In this document: positions 7,170 to 16,424 of the stretch, in pieces
How positions within the stretch are numbered: position 1 is the stretch's first letter
How the letters are laid out: every line of letters starts with the position of its first letter
DNA from: Clostridioides difficile ATCC 9689 = DSM 1296
GTDB taxonomy: Bacteria; Bacillota; Clostridia; Peptostreptococcales; Peptostreptococcaceae
Length of the DNA: 64,000 nt
Assembly: GCF_001077535.1 (NCBI RefSeq)
Contig: NZ_CP011968.1
Span: forward strand, 3,658,001 to 3,722,000
Reading direction: 5' to 3'
Made by a program: the position numbers and the translations under genes
The notes under the pieces: generated by a model
What the model was told of the DNA's origin: nothing
Seen by the model: the letters and a program-made list of their open reading frames with translations, nothing else
Databases searched by the model: none

Positions 7170-9116
7170 GTGATTAATGTAGCATTATTAGGAAACCCAA
7201 ATGTCGGTAAAACTACTGTTTTTAATCTACTTACAGGTTCAAATCAATATGTAGGTAACTGGCCTGGTGTTACTATAGAAAAAAAAGAAGGATTTCTTGG
7301 AAAAGAGATAAAGGTTGTCGATTTACCTGGTATATATGCAATGGATACTTTCTCAAATGAAGAAAAGGTTTCTAAATCATATTTAGAAAATGAAGATGTT
7401 GATGTAATAGTAAATGTAGTTGATGCTTCTAATTTATCAAGAAACCTTTACTTAACAACTCAACTTATGCAATTTAACAAGCCTATAGTTATATTGCTTA
7501 ATATGTTAGACATTGCAGAATCTAAAGGAGTTAATATAGATGCCAAAAAATTAAGTGAAGAACTTGGAGTAATTGTTGTTCCAATTATAGCAAAAAAGAA
7601 AAATGGTGTTGATAGGATAGAAGAAGAGATTAAGGGAGCTACGCAAAAAGCTTTTATATATCAGAAAAACTTTGGAAGTGAAACAGAAACATATAAAAAA
7701 TTAGAATCCATTTTATCAAGATGTACAAAAACTACATATACACAAAAGAAATCTATCAGTGATAAGATAGACAATATAGTCTTGAATCCTATATTAGCAT
7801 ATCCGATATTTATTGGTGTATTGTTCCTCTTATTTAAATTTACCTTTGACTGGGTCGGAGGTCCACTACAAGAGGGATTTGCTAGTCTTATAGAGGCTTA
7901 TATTTCTGCACCTGTTAGTGATATGTTATCTAACTCTAGCCCATGGTTTAAATCACTTATAGTTGATGGAATAATTGGAGGTGTTGGTGGTACTTTACCA
8001 TTCTTCCCTTTAATATTTACATTATTCTTTGGTATATCGTTGTTTGAAGATAGTGGATATATGTCAAGAACAGCATTTTTAATGGATAAAGTTATGAGAA
8101 AGGTTGGTCTATCTGGTAAAGCTTTTATACCTATAGTTATGGGTATGGGATGTTCTTCTCCAGCTATAATGGCAACTAGAACATTGGAAAGCGAAAAAGA
8201 TAGAAGAGTTACAGCTCTTATTGCACCACTTATGACTTGTGGAGCAAAGCTACCTATATATGCACTATTTGTAGCTATATTCTTTCCACATAATGCTGCT
8301 TTAGTAACTACATCACTGTATTTGGTGGGTATAGTTATGGCAATTGTAGTTGCATTATTCTTAAATAAAACAGCCTTTAAAACAGAGGCTGAACCATTTA
8401 TATTAGAATTACCAGAATATAGAATCCCTACTATAGATGCACTTATTAAAAATACTTGGAATAAATCAAAAGGTTTCTTGATAAGAGTTGTTACTGTCAT
8501 GTTTGCAATGTCAGTCGTAATTTGGGGACTTTCTTCATTCAATGTTTTTGGATATACAGAAGATATAAATGTAAGCTTCTTGGCTACTCTAGGTCATATT
8601 ATATCTCCTATATTCAAACCTCTTGGTTTTGATGATTGGAGAACTTCAGTTGCTATTTTAAGTGGTCTTGGAGCAAAAGAAATCGTAGTAAACTCTTTAA
8701 ATATACTATATGGTAATCTAACTGTTGTCTTACCAACAATATTTAATGGAGTTACTGCATATACATTCTTGATATTTACTGCTTTATATACTCCATGTAT
8801 AGCTGCACTTGCAACTATGAAAAAAGAATATGGCAATAAAATGATGTTTACATCATTTGCATATCAATTTATACTAGCATGGATAATGGCTTTTATAGTT
8901 AAAAGTATAGGTGGAGTACTATTTATGGGTAATTCAATAATAGAAGCTTTGATAGGTGGAATAATTATAGTCCTTGCACTCTTTATTCTGTTTAATAAAT
9001 TCAAGTCTACAAAAAACGGAAATGTCTGTAGTGGATGTTCTATTTGTTCTGGATGTCCAAGTGCTAATTCTTGCTCAAGTAAGGAAGACAGCAATAAAAA
9101 AAATAATGCACACTAA
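7170..9116 (+). CDS. feoB: Ferrous iron transport protein B
   Basis: A 648-residue membrane GTPase for Fe(II) uptake. The N-terminal G domain shows GNPNVGKTT (residues 8-16), DLPGIY and the NMLD specificity motif. A helical spacer follows and then the membrane domain with two Gate regions, including MGMGCSSPA and the second Cys in LMTCGAKLP. Start is GTG 7170 after an AGGAGGAG-type site. The C-terminus ends in a Cys-rich tail (CSGCSICSGCPSANSC), possibly a metal-binding tail and comparable to tails on some clostridial FeoB proteins. A strong terminator follows at 9153-9196. Confidence 0.96.
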   Translation: MINVALLGNPNVGKTTVFNLLTGSNQYVGNWPGVTIEKKEGFLGKEIKVVDLPGIYAMDTFSNEEKVSKSYLENEDVDVIVNVVDASNLSRNLYLTTQLMQFNKPIVILLNMLDIAESKGVNIDAKKLSEELGVIVVPIIAKKKNGVDRIEEEIKGATQKAFIYQKNFGSETETYKKLESILSRCTKTTYTQKKSISDKIDNIVLNPILAYPIFIGVLFLLFKFTFDWVGGPLQEGFASLIEAYISAPVSDMLSNSSPWFKSLIVDGIIGGVGGTLPFFPLIFTLFFGISLFEDSGYMSRTAFLMDKVMRKVGLSGKAFIPIVMGMGCSSPAIMATRTLESEKDRRVTALIAPLMTCGAKLPIYALFVAIFFPHNAALVTTSLYLVGIVMAIVVALFLNKTAFKTEAEPFILELPEYRIPTIDALIKNTWNKSKGFLIRVVTVMFAMSVVIWGLSSFNVFGYTEDINVSFLATLGHIISPIFKPLGFDDWRTSVAILSGLGAKEIVVNSLNILYGNLTVVLPTIFNGVTAYTFLIFTALYTPCIAALATMKKEYGNKMMFTSFAYQFILAWIMAFIVKSIGGVLFMGNSIIEALIGGIIIVLALFILFNKFKSTKNGNVCSGCSICSGCPSANSCSSKEDSNKKNNAH

Positions 9117-9152
9117 TATATAAATATTTTAGTTTAAAATAAGATAAAAGTG

Positions 9153-9196
9153 GGTGTCTCAAAATTAACTTTTTAGTTCATGAGGCACTCTTTTTT
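9153..9196 (+). terminator. feoAB terminator
   Basis: GGTGTCTCA (9153-9161) pairs with TGAGGCACT (9181-9189), with an inner AACT/AGTT pairing, followed by C and six T residues. Confidence 0.85.
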
Positions 9197-9251
9197 ATAG
9201 AAAATCAAATATATTTTCATCATTTCAACAGTAAAAAAGAGCTTATCTAGT

Positions 9252-9293
9252 AAAAAAGAGGCTTATCTCTATTTTGAGACAACCTCTTTTTTT
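9252..9293 (-). terminator. Bidirectional terminator after the PTS operon
   Basis: AAAAGAGG (9254-9261) and CCTCTTTT (9283-9290) form arms flanked by T-runs on both strands. It lies directly after the stop of the SIS-domain gene on the minus strand and can also back up feoAB termination on the plus strand. Confidence 0.8.
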
Positions 9294-9294
9294 G

Positions 9295-10350
9295 TTACTT
9301 ATTCAGTTTCTTGCTACCTAACTTCATGTGGAACCTAGTATCTTTTGGAACACTTGGGTCTACACCTCTTAATGTAGGTATTTCCCCACATATTAGTTGT
9401 ATAGGTACTATAAAATTAAATGTTTGATAGTAAGGATTATCTGTGATATCAATCTTTAAATTTTTATCATTTTCTGTAACATCTCTACCTATAGCAAATA
9501 CATTTTCCGTCCAACCAGAAAGTACATCAATCATCTTAGTTACTCTAGGTTCTTTTCCTGTATCTAGTATAAATATAGTAGAATCACTATTTATAGCATT
9601 ATATATACCATGTATAAACTCTTCAAACTCATACCCAGTTACAGGTATTCTCATTGTTTCCAATAATTTTAATGCTGCTTCTAATGTATCTCCATATATA
9701 TCAGAGTGACCTATTATTCTTATTTCTTTAGAATTAACTAACTTTTCTTTGTTTCTTTCAATCCATTGTTTAGAGAGCTTATACACTGCTTCAAATCTAT
9801 TAATTGCGTCTAATATCTTATTTATTTCCTCATTGTACTTTTCACTAGATATTATACCTTTTTCTCTAGCTATTTGAAGACCTAATAACATTAAGTTTAA
9901 CTTTGTACAATAATATCCTTTTGTTTTAGCTCCAGATTTTTCTTCACCACAATTTACTGTTAATATATAATCAGAAATCTCATCTATTAAAGCATTCTTA
10001 CAACCTGCCATAGATGCTATTTTACAGCCCTTATCTTCAGCTAACTTCATAGCGTTGTATGTAGAATAACTACTCCCACCTTGAGATACACCTACTACTA
10101 GGGTATTTTCATTATCAAACTTGAATGTATCTTCAGTTATCATAAATGGATACATTTTCACAACATCTATATCTAATAAATTTTGTAAATATGGTTGCAC
10201 TTGCACTCCTGAGTGATAGCTAGTACCTGAACCTGTTATTATAATCTTTTTTAGATTTGTTCTCTTAACTTCATTAAATAAGCTATCTGCATTAGATATA
10301 ATTTCTCTCATTCTAACTGGTGTTTCTAACATATAATCTTGTATTGTCAT
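9295..10350 (-). CDS. SIS-domain sugar-phosphate isomerase/deglycase of the PTS operon
   Basis: A 351-residue protein with two SIS domains. The first shows IITGSGTSYHSGVQ and VVGVSQGGSSYSTYNAMK, the typical sugar-phosphate binding loops. It lacks a glutaminase domain, so it is not GlmS itself. It resembles FrlB/GfrE/AgaS-like enzymes that deglycate or isomerise phosphorylated amino sugars or sugar-amino acid adducts. ATG 10350 after GGAAGGTG is preferred over GTG 10359. It is the last gene of the PTS operon, so it probably acts on the 6-phosphate product made by the transporter. The precise substrate is not decided by the sequence. Confidence 0.82.
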   Translation of the reverse strand: MTIQDYMLETPVRMREIISNADSLFNEVKRTNLKKIIITGSGTSYHSGVQVQPYLQNLLDIDVVKMYPFMITEDTFKFDNENTLVVGVSQGGSSYSTYNAMKLAEDKGCKIASMAGCKNALIDEISDYILTVNCGEEKSGAKTKGYYCTKLNLMLLGLQIAREKGIISSEKYNEEINKILDAINRFEAVYKLSKQWIERNKEKLVNSKEIRIIGHSDIYGDTLEAALKLLETMRIPVTGYEFEEFIHGIYNAINSDSTIFILDTGKEPRVTKMIDVLSGWTENVFAIGRDVTENDKNLKIDITDNPYYQTFNFIVPIQLICGEIPTLRGVDPSVPKDTRFHMKLGSKKLNK

Positions 10351-10397
10351 TTTATACACCTTCCTTATCTATATATTCAATAAATTATAATTAATTT

Positions 10398-11198
10398 CTA
10401 TAACAAACCTATAGCATGTAAAGCGATTCCTGTTACTATAGTGCCTATAGTTAATTTTGTTACACTTACCTTTCTCTTTAACATGTAGTATATTACAAAT
10501 GCAAAGGTTAAAGGTAACATATTAGGTATTATTTTATCTAGTATATCTTGTAAAATTACTTCTGCACCATTTAAGTTGAATTTCAGAGGAGTAGTTATAC
10601 TCAACATAGTTGCAACCATTCCTCCTACAACGAATAAACCAACAGTTGTAGCCATAGACATTATTTTCTCCATAAGTCCCTCTCTTTGTATTCTTTCAAG
10701 AGAATTTACCCCTACTTGATAACCATACTTAAGTCCAAATATTCTAAGGGCAAATGCTGGTATATTGTATAATAGTAAGAATAATAGTGGTCCAAAGATA
10801 TTACCTTCTTTTGCAAGTGATACTCCTACTCCTGCTGCTATAATCCTAAATGTTCCCCAGAATAATGAATCACCAATTCCTGCAAGAGGTCCCATAAGAG
10901 CTGTTTTAACAGCACTAATTGAACTTTCATCAAATTCTGGATTATTAGCATTCTCTTCTTCCATAGCTGCTGTTATACCTAATATAGCAGGAACTACTAC
11001 TGTCGTTGTATTAAAAATCTCCAAATGCCTTTCTATTGCTTTTGCTTGATTTTCTTTCTTATTGTATAGCTTCTTTATTGCAGGTAACATTGAATAACAG
11101 TAACCTAAGTTTTGCATTCTTTCGTAATTAAATGCACCTTGAAGAGCAAATGAACGCCAAAACATACTTCTTAATTCTTTTTTTGTTAATTTATTCAA
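10398..11198 (-). CDS. PTS mannose/fructose/sorbose family IID component
   Basis: About 266 residues. Typical IID opening: LRSMFWRSFALQGAFNYERM, then GYCYSMLPAIKKLY and GPLAGIGDSLFWGTFR, with hydrophobic segments towards the C-terminus. Together with IIC it forms the membrane channel of the mannose-family PTS. The start appears to be TTG 11198, 9 bases after AAGGAG, overlapping the end of the IIC gene by 8 bases. TTG 11204 is closer but poorly spaced. Translational coupling to IIC is likely. Confidence 0.92.
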   Translation of the reverse strand: MNKLTKKELRSMFWRSFALQGAFNYERMQNLGYCYSMLPAIKKLYNKKENQAKAIERHLEIFNTTTVVVPAILGITAAMEEENANNPEFDESSISAVKTALMGPLAGIGDSLFWGTFRIIAAGVGVSLAKEGNIFGPLLFLLLYNIPAFALRIFGLKYGYQVGVNSLERIQREGLMEKIMSMATTVGLFVVGGMVATMLSITTPLKFNLNGAEVILQDILDKIIPNMLPLTFAFVIYYMLKRKVSVTKLTIGTIVTGIALHAIGLL

Positions 11199-11982
11199 AG
11201 TCAATCTCTCCTTCCGTTAAAGTATTGATTGCTAATTGAGGATTTTGATTATTTTCTTTGTTATTGATATAAAAGTTTAGTACAAATGCTACACATACTC
11301 CAAATAAAGCTATAGCAGTTATATCTAATCCACCATAAGATGCTAACAAAAACCCTATAAAGAAAAATACAGACATCTTTTTTGAAAGTAACATATCCAT
11401 AAGCAATGCAAAACCTACTGCTGGCAACAATGTTCCTGCAACACCCAGTCCGTCTAATATAACTTTAGGTATTGCATTTATCAATGCTGTAACTTTATCA
11501 GCACCAATCATAATTGCTAAAAAGGTTGGAACTGATGTACTTAAAAAGAATAATATTACTGGCAACCACATCATTATGGTAACTTTCTTAAAATCAGCTT
11601 GTTTAGCATAGAAAACTGCCTTTTGAGAAAAGTACGAATTTATTATTCTAACTAATACTCCAAGAGATTGTGCTAAGACTGCTACTGGTACTGCTACTGC
11701 TAAAGCAACTTCTGCACCATTACCTGATAATATAGCAAAAGCTGTACCTAATACGCCTCCTGTTACTACATCTGGAGGAGTAGCTGCACCTATTCCTGCA
11801 ATTCCCATCCAAATTAATTCAAGCTGTGCACCAATCATAATTCCTGATTTTATGTCTCCTAAAACTAATCCTACTAACATACCTGTAACTATTGGCCTAT
11901 CAAGCATAGATTGACCAAATATACGCCCATCTAGTATACCAACTCCTGCTATAATAGCTAACATAGTAGCTTGTACTAACAT
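11191..11982 (-). CDS. PTS mannose/fructose/sorbose family IIC component
   Basis: A 263-residue integral membrane protein with a run of hydrophobic helices. IIC family motifs include GMLVGLVLGDIKSGIMIGAQLELIW and GAATPPDVVTGGVLGTAFAI. It forms the sugar translocation channel with IID. It begins at ATG 11982, about 40 bases after the IIA gene, and overlaps IID at its end. Substrate specificity within the family (mannose, fructose, amino sugars, glucoselysine and others) cannot be read reliably from this sequence. Confidence 0.93.
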   Translation of the reverse strand: MLVQATMLAIIAGVGILDGRIFGQSMLDRPIVTGMLVGLVLGDIKSGIMIGAQLELIWMGIAGIGAATPPDVVTGGVLGTAFAILSGNGAEVALAVAVPVAVLAQSLGVLVRIINSYFSQKAVFYAKQADFKKVTIMMWLPVILFFLSTSVPTFLAIMIGADKVTALINAIPKVILDGLGVAGTLLPAVGFALLMDMLLSKKMSVFFFIGFLLASYGGLDITAIALFGVCVAFVLNFYINNKENNQNPQLAINTLTEGEIDFE

Positions 11983-12021
11983 ATTGAACCTCCATTTTAA
12001 CTTAGTTTAATTTACATTAAA

Positions 12022-12444
12022 TTACATTACATTTTTGATTTTGTTTTGATTTTCTAATAACTCATTTACATAAACAATTCCATTTTTTGCTTCCTCTAAT
12101 CCTGATTTAACTATTAGTTTTGTATCCTCCTCAACTAATAAAAGTATAGATAAAAGCATTGGTAAATTTACTCCTGTCAATAATTCAAATTTGAACCCTT
12201 GTAAAAGTAAGTTTGTACATATGTTTGCCACACTTCCACCAAAAACATCTGTTAAGACAACAAATTCTTCACTATCTTTATTATTTGATAATATACTTCT
12301 AATTTCTTTCTCAGCATCATCTGCTGATTTATCCGTTGTCATACAAAAATACTCAATATTAGTTAATGAACCAATTATTAATTTACTTGTGTCAACAAGC
12401 TCTCTGGACAATTCTCCATGTGTTGCAATTAGAAATTTTTTCAT
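12022..12444 (-). CDS. PTS mannose-family IIA component
   Basis: A 140-residue soluble phosphocarrier. His9 in MKKFLIATHGELSREL is the expected phosphorylation site, accepting phosphate from HPr. The VVLTDVFGGSVANI motif is characteristic of the EIIA-Man fold. IIA is separate from IIB here rather than fused as in ManX of Escherichia coli. It lies 15 bases downstream of IIB. Confidence 0.93.
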   Translation of the reverse strand: MKKFLIATHGELSRELVDTSKLIIGSLTNIEYFCMTTDKSADDAEKEIRSILSNNKDSEEFVVLTDVFGGSVANICTNLLLQGFKFELLTGVNLPMLLSILLLVEEDTKLIVKSGLEEAKNGIVYVNELLENQNKIKNVM

Positions 12445-12459
12445 TCTCTTTCTCCTAAA

Positions 12460-12939
12460 TTATTTTATTAAATCTGATAGTTGTTTCTTTTTGTCTCTAG
12501 GTAACATTCTAAATTCTATATCAATCCCTAAATCACCTATTTGTTTAAAGTTATTTATATCATCATCATCAACAGCAACTAAATCTGTAAGTTTCTTCTT
12601 CCCTTCCTCATATCTTAATCCTCCTACATTTATTTCTTTTAATACTCCTCCTGAATTTTTAGCTACAACTAAAGCATCTTTGGTATTTTTTACTAACACT
12701 AATACATTGCTTTTCTTTGAAGAAGCAAATTTTTCTACTATTTCTCCAGATTCCTCTACCCCCCTTATATATAAAGTTACATTGCTAGGTTTCGCTAAGT
12801 TCAGTGACATAGCTTTCATTTGGTCATTTTTTGCTTCATCATTTGCAACTAGTATTACATTTATACCTAGTGATGTTGCCCATCCATATGCAACCTGACC
12901 ATGTATCAATCTGTCATCAATTCTCATCAAAGATACCAT
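12460..12939 (-). CDS. PTS mannose/fructose/sorbose family IIB component
   Basis: A protein of about 159 residues. The phosphorylated His is in MRIDDRLIHGQVAYGW (His13 from the start chosen). ATG 12939 follows GGAGG at 11-base spacing. Upstream in-frame ATGs near 12960 lie before that ribosome binding site. It is the first structural gene of the operon. A sigma-54 type promoter lies 65 bases upstream, with the LevR-type activator gene just before it, so induction by the cognate sugar through LevR is expected. Confidence 0.92.
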   Translation of the reverse strand: MVSLMRIDDRLIHGQVAYGWATSLGINVILVANDEAKNDQMKAMSLNLAKPSNVTLYIRGVEESGEIVEKFASSKKSNVLVLVKNTKDALVVAKNSGGVLKEINVGGLRYEEGKKKLTDLVAVDDDDINNFKQIGDLGIDIEFRMLPRDKKKQLSDLIK

Positions 12940-13003
12940 TTTCCCCAAATCCTCCATCATACATTAAAATTTTTATTGTTTATACTCTCATTTATCTATA
13001 AAA

Positions 13004-13018
13004 GCAAAAAGTATGCCA
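13004..13018 (-). promoter_or_regulatory. Sigma-54 (-24/-12) promoter of the PTS operon
   Basis: The minus strand reads TGGCATACTTTTTGC from 13018 to 13004. GG (-24) and GC (-12) are separated by exactly 10 bases, as required for RpoN. It sits between a sigma-54 activator gene and the PTS genes. It is embedded in the 3' arm and T-run of the levR terminator. Confidence 0.85.
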
Positions 13019-13031
13019 AATACTGGCATAC
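13006..13031 (-). terminator. Terminator of the LevR-type regulator gene
   Basis: GTATGCCA (13011-13018) and TGGCATAC (13024-13031) are perfect 8-base arms around a 5-base loop, followed on the minus strand by five T residues. On the plus strand six T residues also follow. Its minus-strand 3' arm overlaps the sigma-54 promoter. Confidence 0.82.
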
Positions 13032-13070
13032 TTTTTTAAATTTCATTCACTTATTTTGTAATCTTGTATT

Positions 13071-15827
13071 TTACTGTGGTAGACCATAGATAATATTATA
13101 AATATATCCTATCTCTGAAATTGGTATTTGCACACTATAACTCTTTTCTAGCACACTAAATGCATTTTTTATTAGTTTTACTTCACTATGATGGTTTTTG
13201 ATTAACAAATCCATATCAGTATACTCTTCAATTTCAGTTTGTCTAACTAATCTTTCAATCATACAACTTAAGTGAACATATAAAGAAATCTTTTTATCAT
13301 TTGAAAGTTTTTTCTTTTGAATATTTTCTATAGCATTAATTCCTTCTTCTATTCTCTCTATTATCTTTTTTGAATCTAAAATAGTTAGACTATCTATTAC
13401 TCTAATTAATGAAAAATTCTTTACAATAGAATCATTTATGTTCTTTATTTTTTCATTTTCTACTACTCTGCTAAATATTCTAAAAACATCATCTTCTCCT
13501 TTTCCTGATATTATATCCTCTAATAATATAAAATCTACCCCATTCACATTTGGATTGGCAGTTCCTACTATAGCCATCACATCATACATTTCAAAAACTG
13601 GTTCTTTATCTCCCATAGAAACAAGACTATCATAATCATAAGGTATTATTTTGACATCAACTATTCCAATTAAACTTTCGGAAAGTAGATGTTGGATTTT
13701 TATAGCAGTACCTATCCCTGTAAAACAAGATGATATTATAGCATATTCTTTATTTTTTTGAGGATAATACAATTGTATATTAGGTTTAGTTTCTTCATCC
13801 ATAATTTCTGCAATCTCTTCAATGTTTTTACCTTGCATTAATAAATTTCCTACTTCTAGTGCAGAAATAGTGGATATTTGGTCTATAAATAACATTGGGC
13901 TATTTATCTTATTCTTTAAATCTTCATATATAAGATTAAGAGAGCCCATATCAAATAACACAATTAAACCATTCTTTATCCTATCTCCCTCTAGGTATCT
14001 AGACATTTGTTTTGATACATCAGCAATAGTAGCATCTATAGGCATATCAATAGCTGTAAATATATTTTTACCCAACATCCGATTACATACATTCGCCATA
14101 CTACTGGCAGTAGCATATCCATGTGCTATAATAGTCGCATTAACTTGATTAAATTTCATTCTTATAATTGTTGATTTAATAAATATAATCATTATGATTG
14201 TATCTACATTATTAAGATACATATCCAATCTATTCGTTATTAATGTTGATATTTTACTTATTATAGAGTATTCTTTGTAACTCTCTTTTTTTAAATATAT
14301 TAGTAATTTATTTTCTAAAGCTTTATACTCATCAGACAATTGATAAGATTCGTCCTTCAAATAAAGATAAGACGAAAATGCCAATACATTATTCCCATCA
14401 TATTTTATATTGTTATTAACTTCTAAATTTCTAAATATATCCTGCATTATCGATATTATAAGCTCCATAAGTACGTTATTATTTTCATCATTATTTGAAA
14501 AGACTAAATTGTCCATTAGTCTAATCATTAGATTAGAACTCTTTTTACTAAATTTTTCCTTTGTTATTTCATTTTTTTCTAGTCTATCAAAGTAATCTAA
14601 ACATTTTATGAAACTTTGATAGATTATATTTCTTTTATTTCTTCCATTTGACATTTCAATACTAAATTGTTTAGGAGAAAAGATAATGCTTTTGCTTTTA
14701 CCACTTTGGAATTGAAATATATCTACATTTTCTATATAAAGATTTCTAGGAAGGTCTTGAAGAGTAACAAAAATATTTCCATTTCTTCTTTGATTTTTTG
14801 CATAAGCTCGTCCACATGCATATTTTATTACATTTTTACATTCACCTATATTCCCCTTGAATTTTATCTTTAAAATCGCATTTAATGTAATTTGAGTTAT
14901 CTCTATAGGCAAACCAAGTACCTTACTTTCTTCATAAATAAAATGTTCTACAATCTTTCTTTTTTCAATAGTCCCTCTTTCTTCTATATTGGGAACATAA
15001 ATATTTATGGGTATTCTTCTTAAAAAGGTTTGTAAAAATTCAGATAGACTTTCTGTTGTAGCAAATATTAATCTTACCCTAGCTTTTCTAATTACTCCAT
15101 TCTCTCCAATCCTAGAAAACGTACCTGTATCCATAAATGTAAATAACTTTTCCTGACCTTCACTATTTAATCTATGTACTTCATCTAAAAATAAAACACC
15201 ACCATCTGATTGTTCTATTAGACCTGCTCTAGATTCATTTGCTCCAGTATATGCTCCTTTTACATGCCCAAATAATAGACTAGACAATAACTCCAAATTA
15301 TTATAATACTGCGCACAGTTTAACACATTGTATGGAGAATTTTTTTCTAATACATTACTGCTTACACTATATTTGTATATTATCTTGGCTAAAAAAGTTT
15401 TTCCTACTCCACTTTCACCTGTCAGCATTATTGTAAGTCCGCCATTTGGATAAAGTACAGCGGTTTTTATTTGTTCGATTACTTCTTTTAAGCTATTCTC
15501 ATATCCTATGATACTATTAAACACAGTCTCTTGCTTTAATAATTTACACTCATTTTTAAGTTCATCTAAATTTTCATAAATACTTTTTTTTGTAGGTCCT
15601 ACTACATCATTTATTTTATTTTTAGGTAAAAAAATAACAGGTCTACTGTTTATCTTTATAAGATTATCAGATTTTACTAAATCATTTAATAATCTACTTG
15701 ATTGAGTTCTACTTAAATTAAACTTTTTTACTATATCTTCTGTTATTATGCCACTTTCTTTTTTAAGTTCATCAAAGTTGTTAAATAATACACATTCATT
15801 TACAAAACTTAAAATTTCATCCCTCAT
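13071..15827 (-). CDS. LevR-type sigma-54-dependent transcriptional activator with PRDs
   Basis: About 918 residues from ATG 15827, which sits 5-6 bases after GGAGG; a longer TTG reading is rejected. Order of domains: an N-terminal winged helix (about 1-70), a AAA+ sigma-54 interaction domain with Walker A GESGVGKT (about 137-144), the sigma-54 contact loop GAYTGA (about 191-196) and Walker B GGVLFLDEVHRL, then PRD1, an EIIA-Man-like domain (IIAHGYATASSMANV), an EIIB-like segment (SSCFTGIGTAIKIQHLL) and a C-terminal PRD2. Such activators drive RpoN promoters of mannose-family PTS operons and are tuned by PTS phosphorylation. The divided genes and matching promoter downstream support local control. 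Confidence 0.93.
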   Translation of the reverse strand: MRDEILSFVNECVLFNNFDELKKESGIITEDIVKKFNLSRTQSSRLLNDLVKSDNLIKINSRPVIFLPKNKINDVVGPTKKSIYENLDELKNECKLLKQETVFNSIIGYENSLKEVIEQIKTAVLYPNGGLTIMLTGESGVGKTFLAKIIYKYSVSSNVLEKNSPYNVLNCAQYYNNLELLSSLLFGHVKGAYTGANESRAGLIEQSDGGVLFLDEVHRLNSEGQEKLFTFMDTGTFSRIGENGVIRKARVRLIFATTESLSEFLQTFLRRIPINIYVPNIEERGTIEKRKIVEHFIYEESKVLGLPIEITQITLNAILKIKFKGNIGECKNVIKYACGRAYAKNQRRNGNIFVTLQDLPRNLYIENVDIFQFQSGKSKSIIFSPKQFSIEMSNGRNKRNIIYQSFIKCLDYFDRLEKNEITKEKFSKKSSNLMIRLMDNLVFSNNDENNNVLMELIISIMQDIFRNLEVNNNIKYDGNNVLAFSSYLYLKDESYQLSDEYKALENKLLIYLKKESYKEYSIISKISTLITNRLDMYLNNVDTIIMIIFIKSTIIRMKFNQVNATIIAHGYATASSMANVCNRMLGKNIFTAIDMPIDATIADVSKQMSRYLEGDRIKNGLIVLFDMGSLNLIYEDLKNKINSPMLFIDQISTISALEVGNLLMQGKNIEEIAEIMDEETKPNIQLYYPQKNKEYAIISSCFTGIGTAIKIQHLLSESLIGIVDVKIIPYDYDSLVSMGDKEPVFEMYDVMAIVGTANPNVNGVDFILLEDIISGKGEDDVFRIFSRVVENEKIKNINDSIVKNFSLIRVIDSLTILDSKKIIERIEEGINAIENIQKKKLSNDKKISLYVHLSCMIERLVRQTEIEEYTDMDLLIKNHHSEVKLIKNAFSVLEKSYSVQIPISEIGYIYNIIYGLPQ

Positions 15828-16424
15828 GTTCAACCTCCAATACAAATATCAATAATACTATAATATTAGTATATCATTTATATATTTATGAAAAAGATAA
15901 TTATATTCCTATCTTGATTCTCTTTTGTAAGGTTGTAAAATCAAACTTTTTATAAGTATAAAATCTAGATTTTTTAACATAATCTCAAGGTTCTTATCTT
16001 TCCATATATCTGACATAGAATTTATATAAGAATATATTTATTGTATTTATTATAATAAAAAGTAAAACATTATAGGTATTTTAAAACTTATTAGCGAAGA
16101 AAATATTTGTAACTTTTATTACCTTATGAATATTATTTCAAATTTAAAAAGGCTATAAATAAATTTATTTTTAAATAAATCTACTTATAACCTCACAATA
16201 ATACTTATAAATTTTATTTTTTCACAATGATATATCTCAAATATAGTTAAAAATATATCTATTTAATTATTAATATTTAAGTAATAAATTCTCACTCAAT
16301 CATTAAATTCCTTTTTATAGTAAATTACTCTTATTTTACTTATACCAAATACATTTATGTATAGATATAAATAAGCACTAAAAAAACAATTCAAGAAACC
16401 ATATAGTAAACTTAATTACATCTG
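15828..16424. other. AT-rich gap between levR and proC1
   Basis: About 600 bases with no supported gene. The levR promoter must lie near 15850-15930 but I cannot single out a clear hexamer pair. The only clear structure is the terminator-like hairpin at 16146-16193. Confidence 0.5.
16146..16193 (-). terminator. Terminator-like hairpin downstream of proC1
   Basis: On the minus strand AGGTTATAA...TTATAGCCT arms with ATTTATTT/ATAAAT pairing inside make a long AT-rich stem followed by a five-T run. It lies about 230 bases past the proC1 stop. Confidence 0.6.

Noticed and set aside
7898-8542. Long minus-strand open frame of 214 codons inside feoB
   Set aside because: It lies fully antisense to the conserved FeoB membrane domain, has no family likeness and arises from codon bias on the other strand.
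9231-9268. Direct repeat GTAAAAAAGAG(G)CTTATCT, two copies, as a possible CRISPR or mobile-element end
   Set aside because: Only two short imperfect copies, embedded in terminator sequence, with no spacer structure or transposase nearby.
12191-12898. Plus-strand open frame of 235 codons across the IIA and IIB genes
   Set aside because: Antisense to two well-supported PTS genes, low complexity (Ser/Phe/Ile rich) and without a ribosome binding site.
15828-16424. Possible small gene in the 600-base gap between levR and proC
   Set aside because: Only short, AT-rich frames without ribosome binding sites or recognisable sequence.
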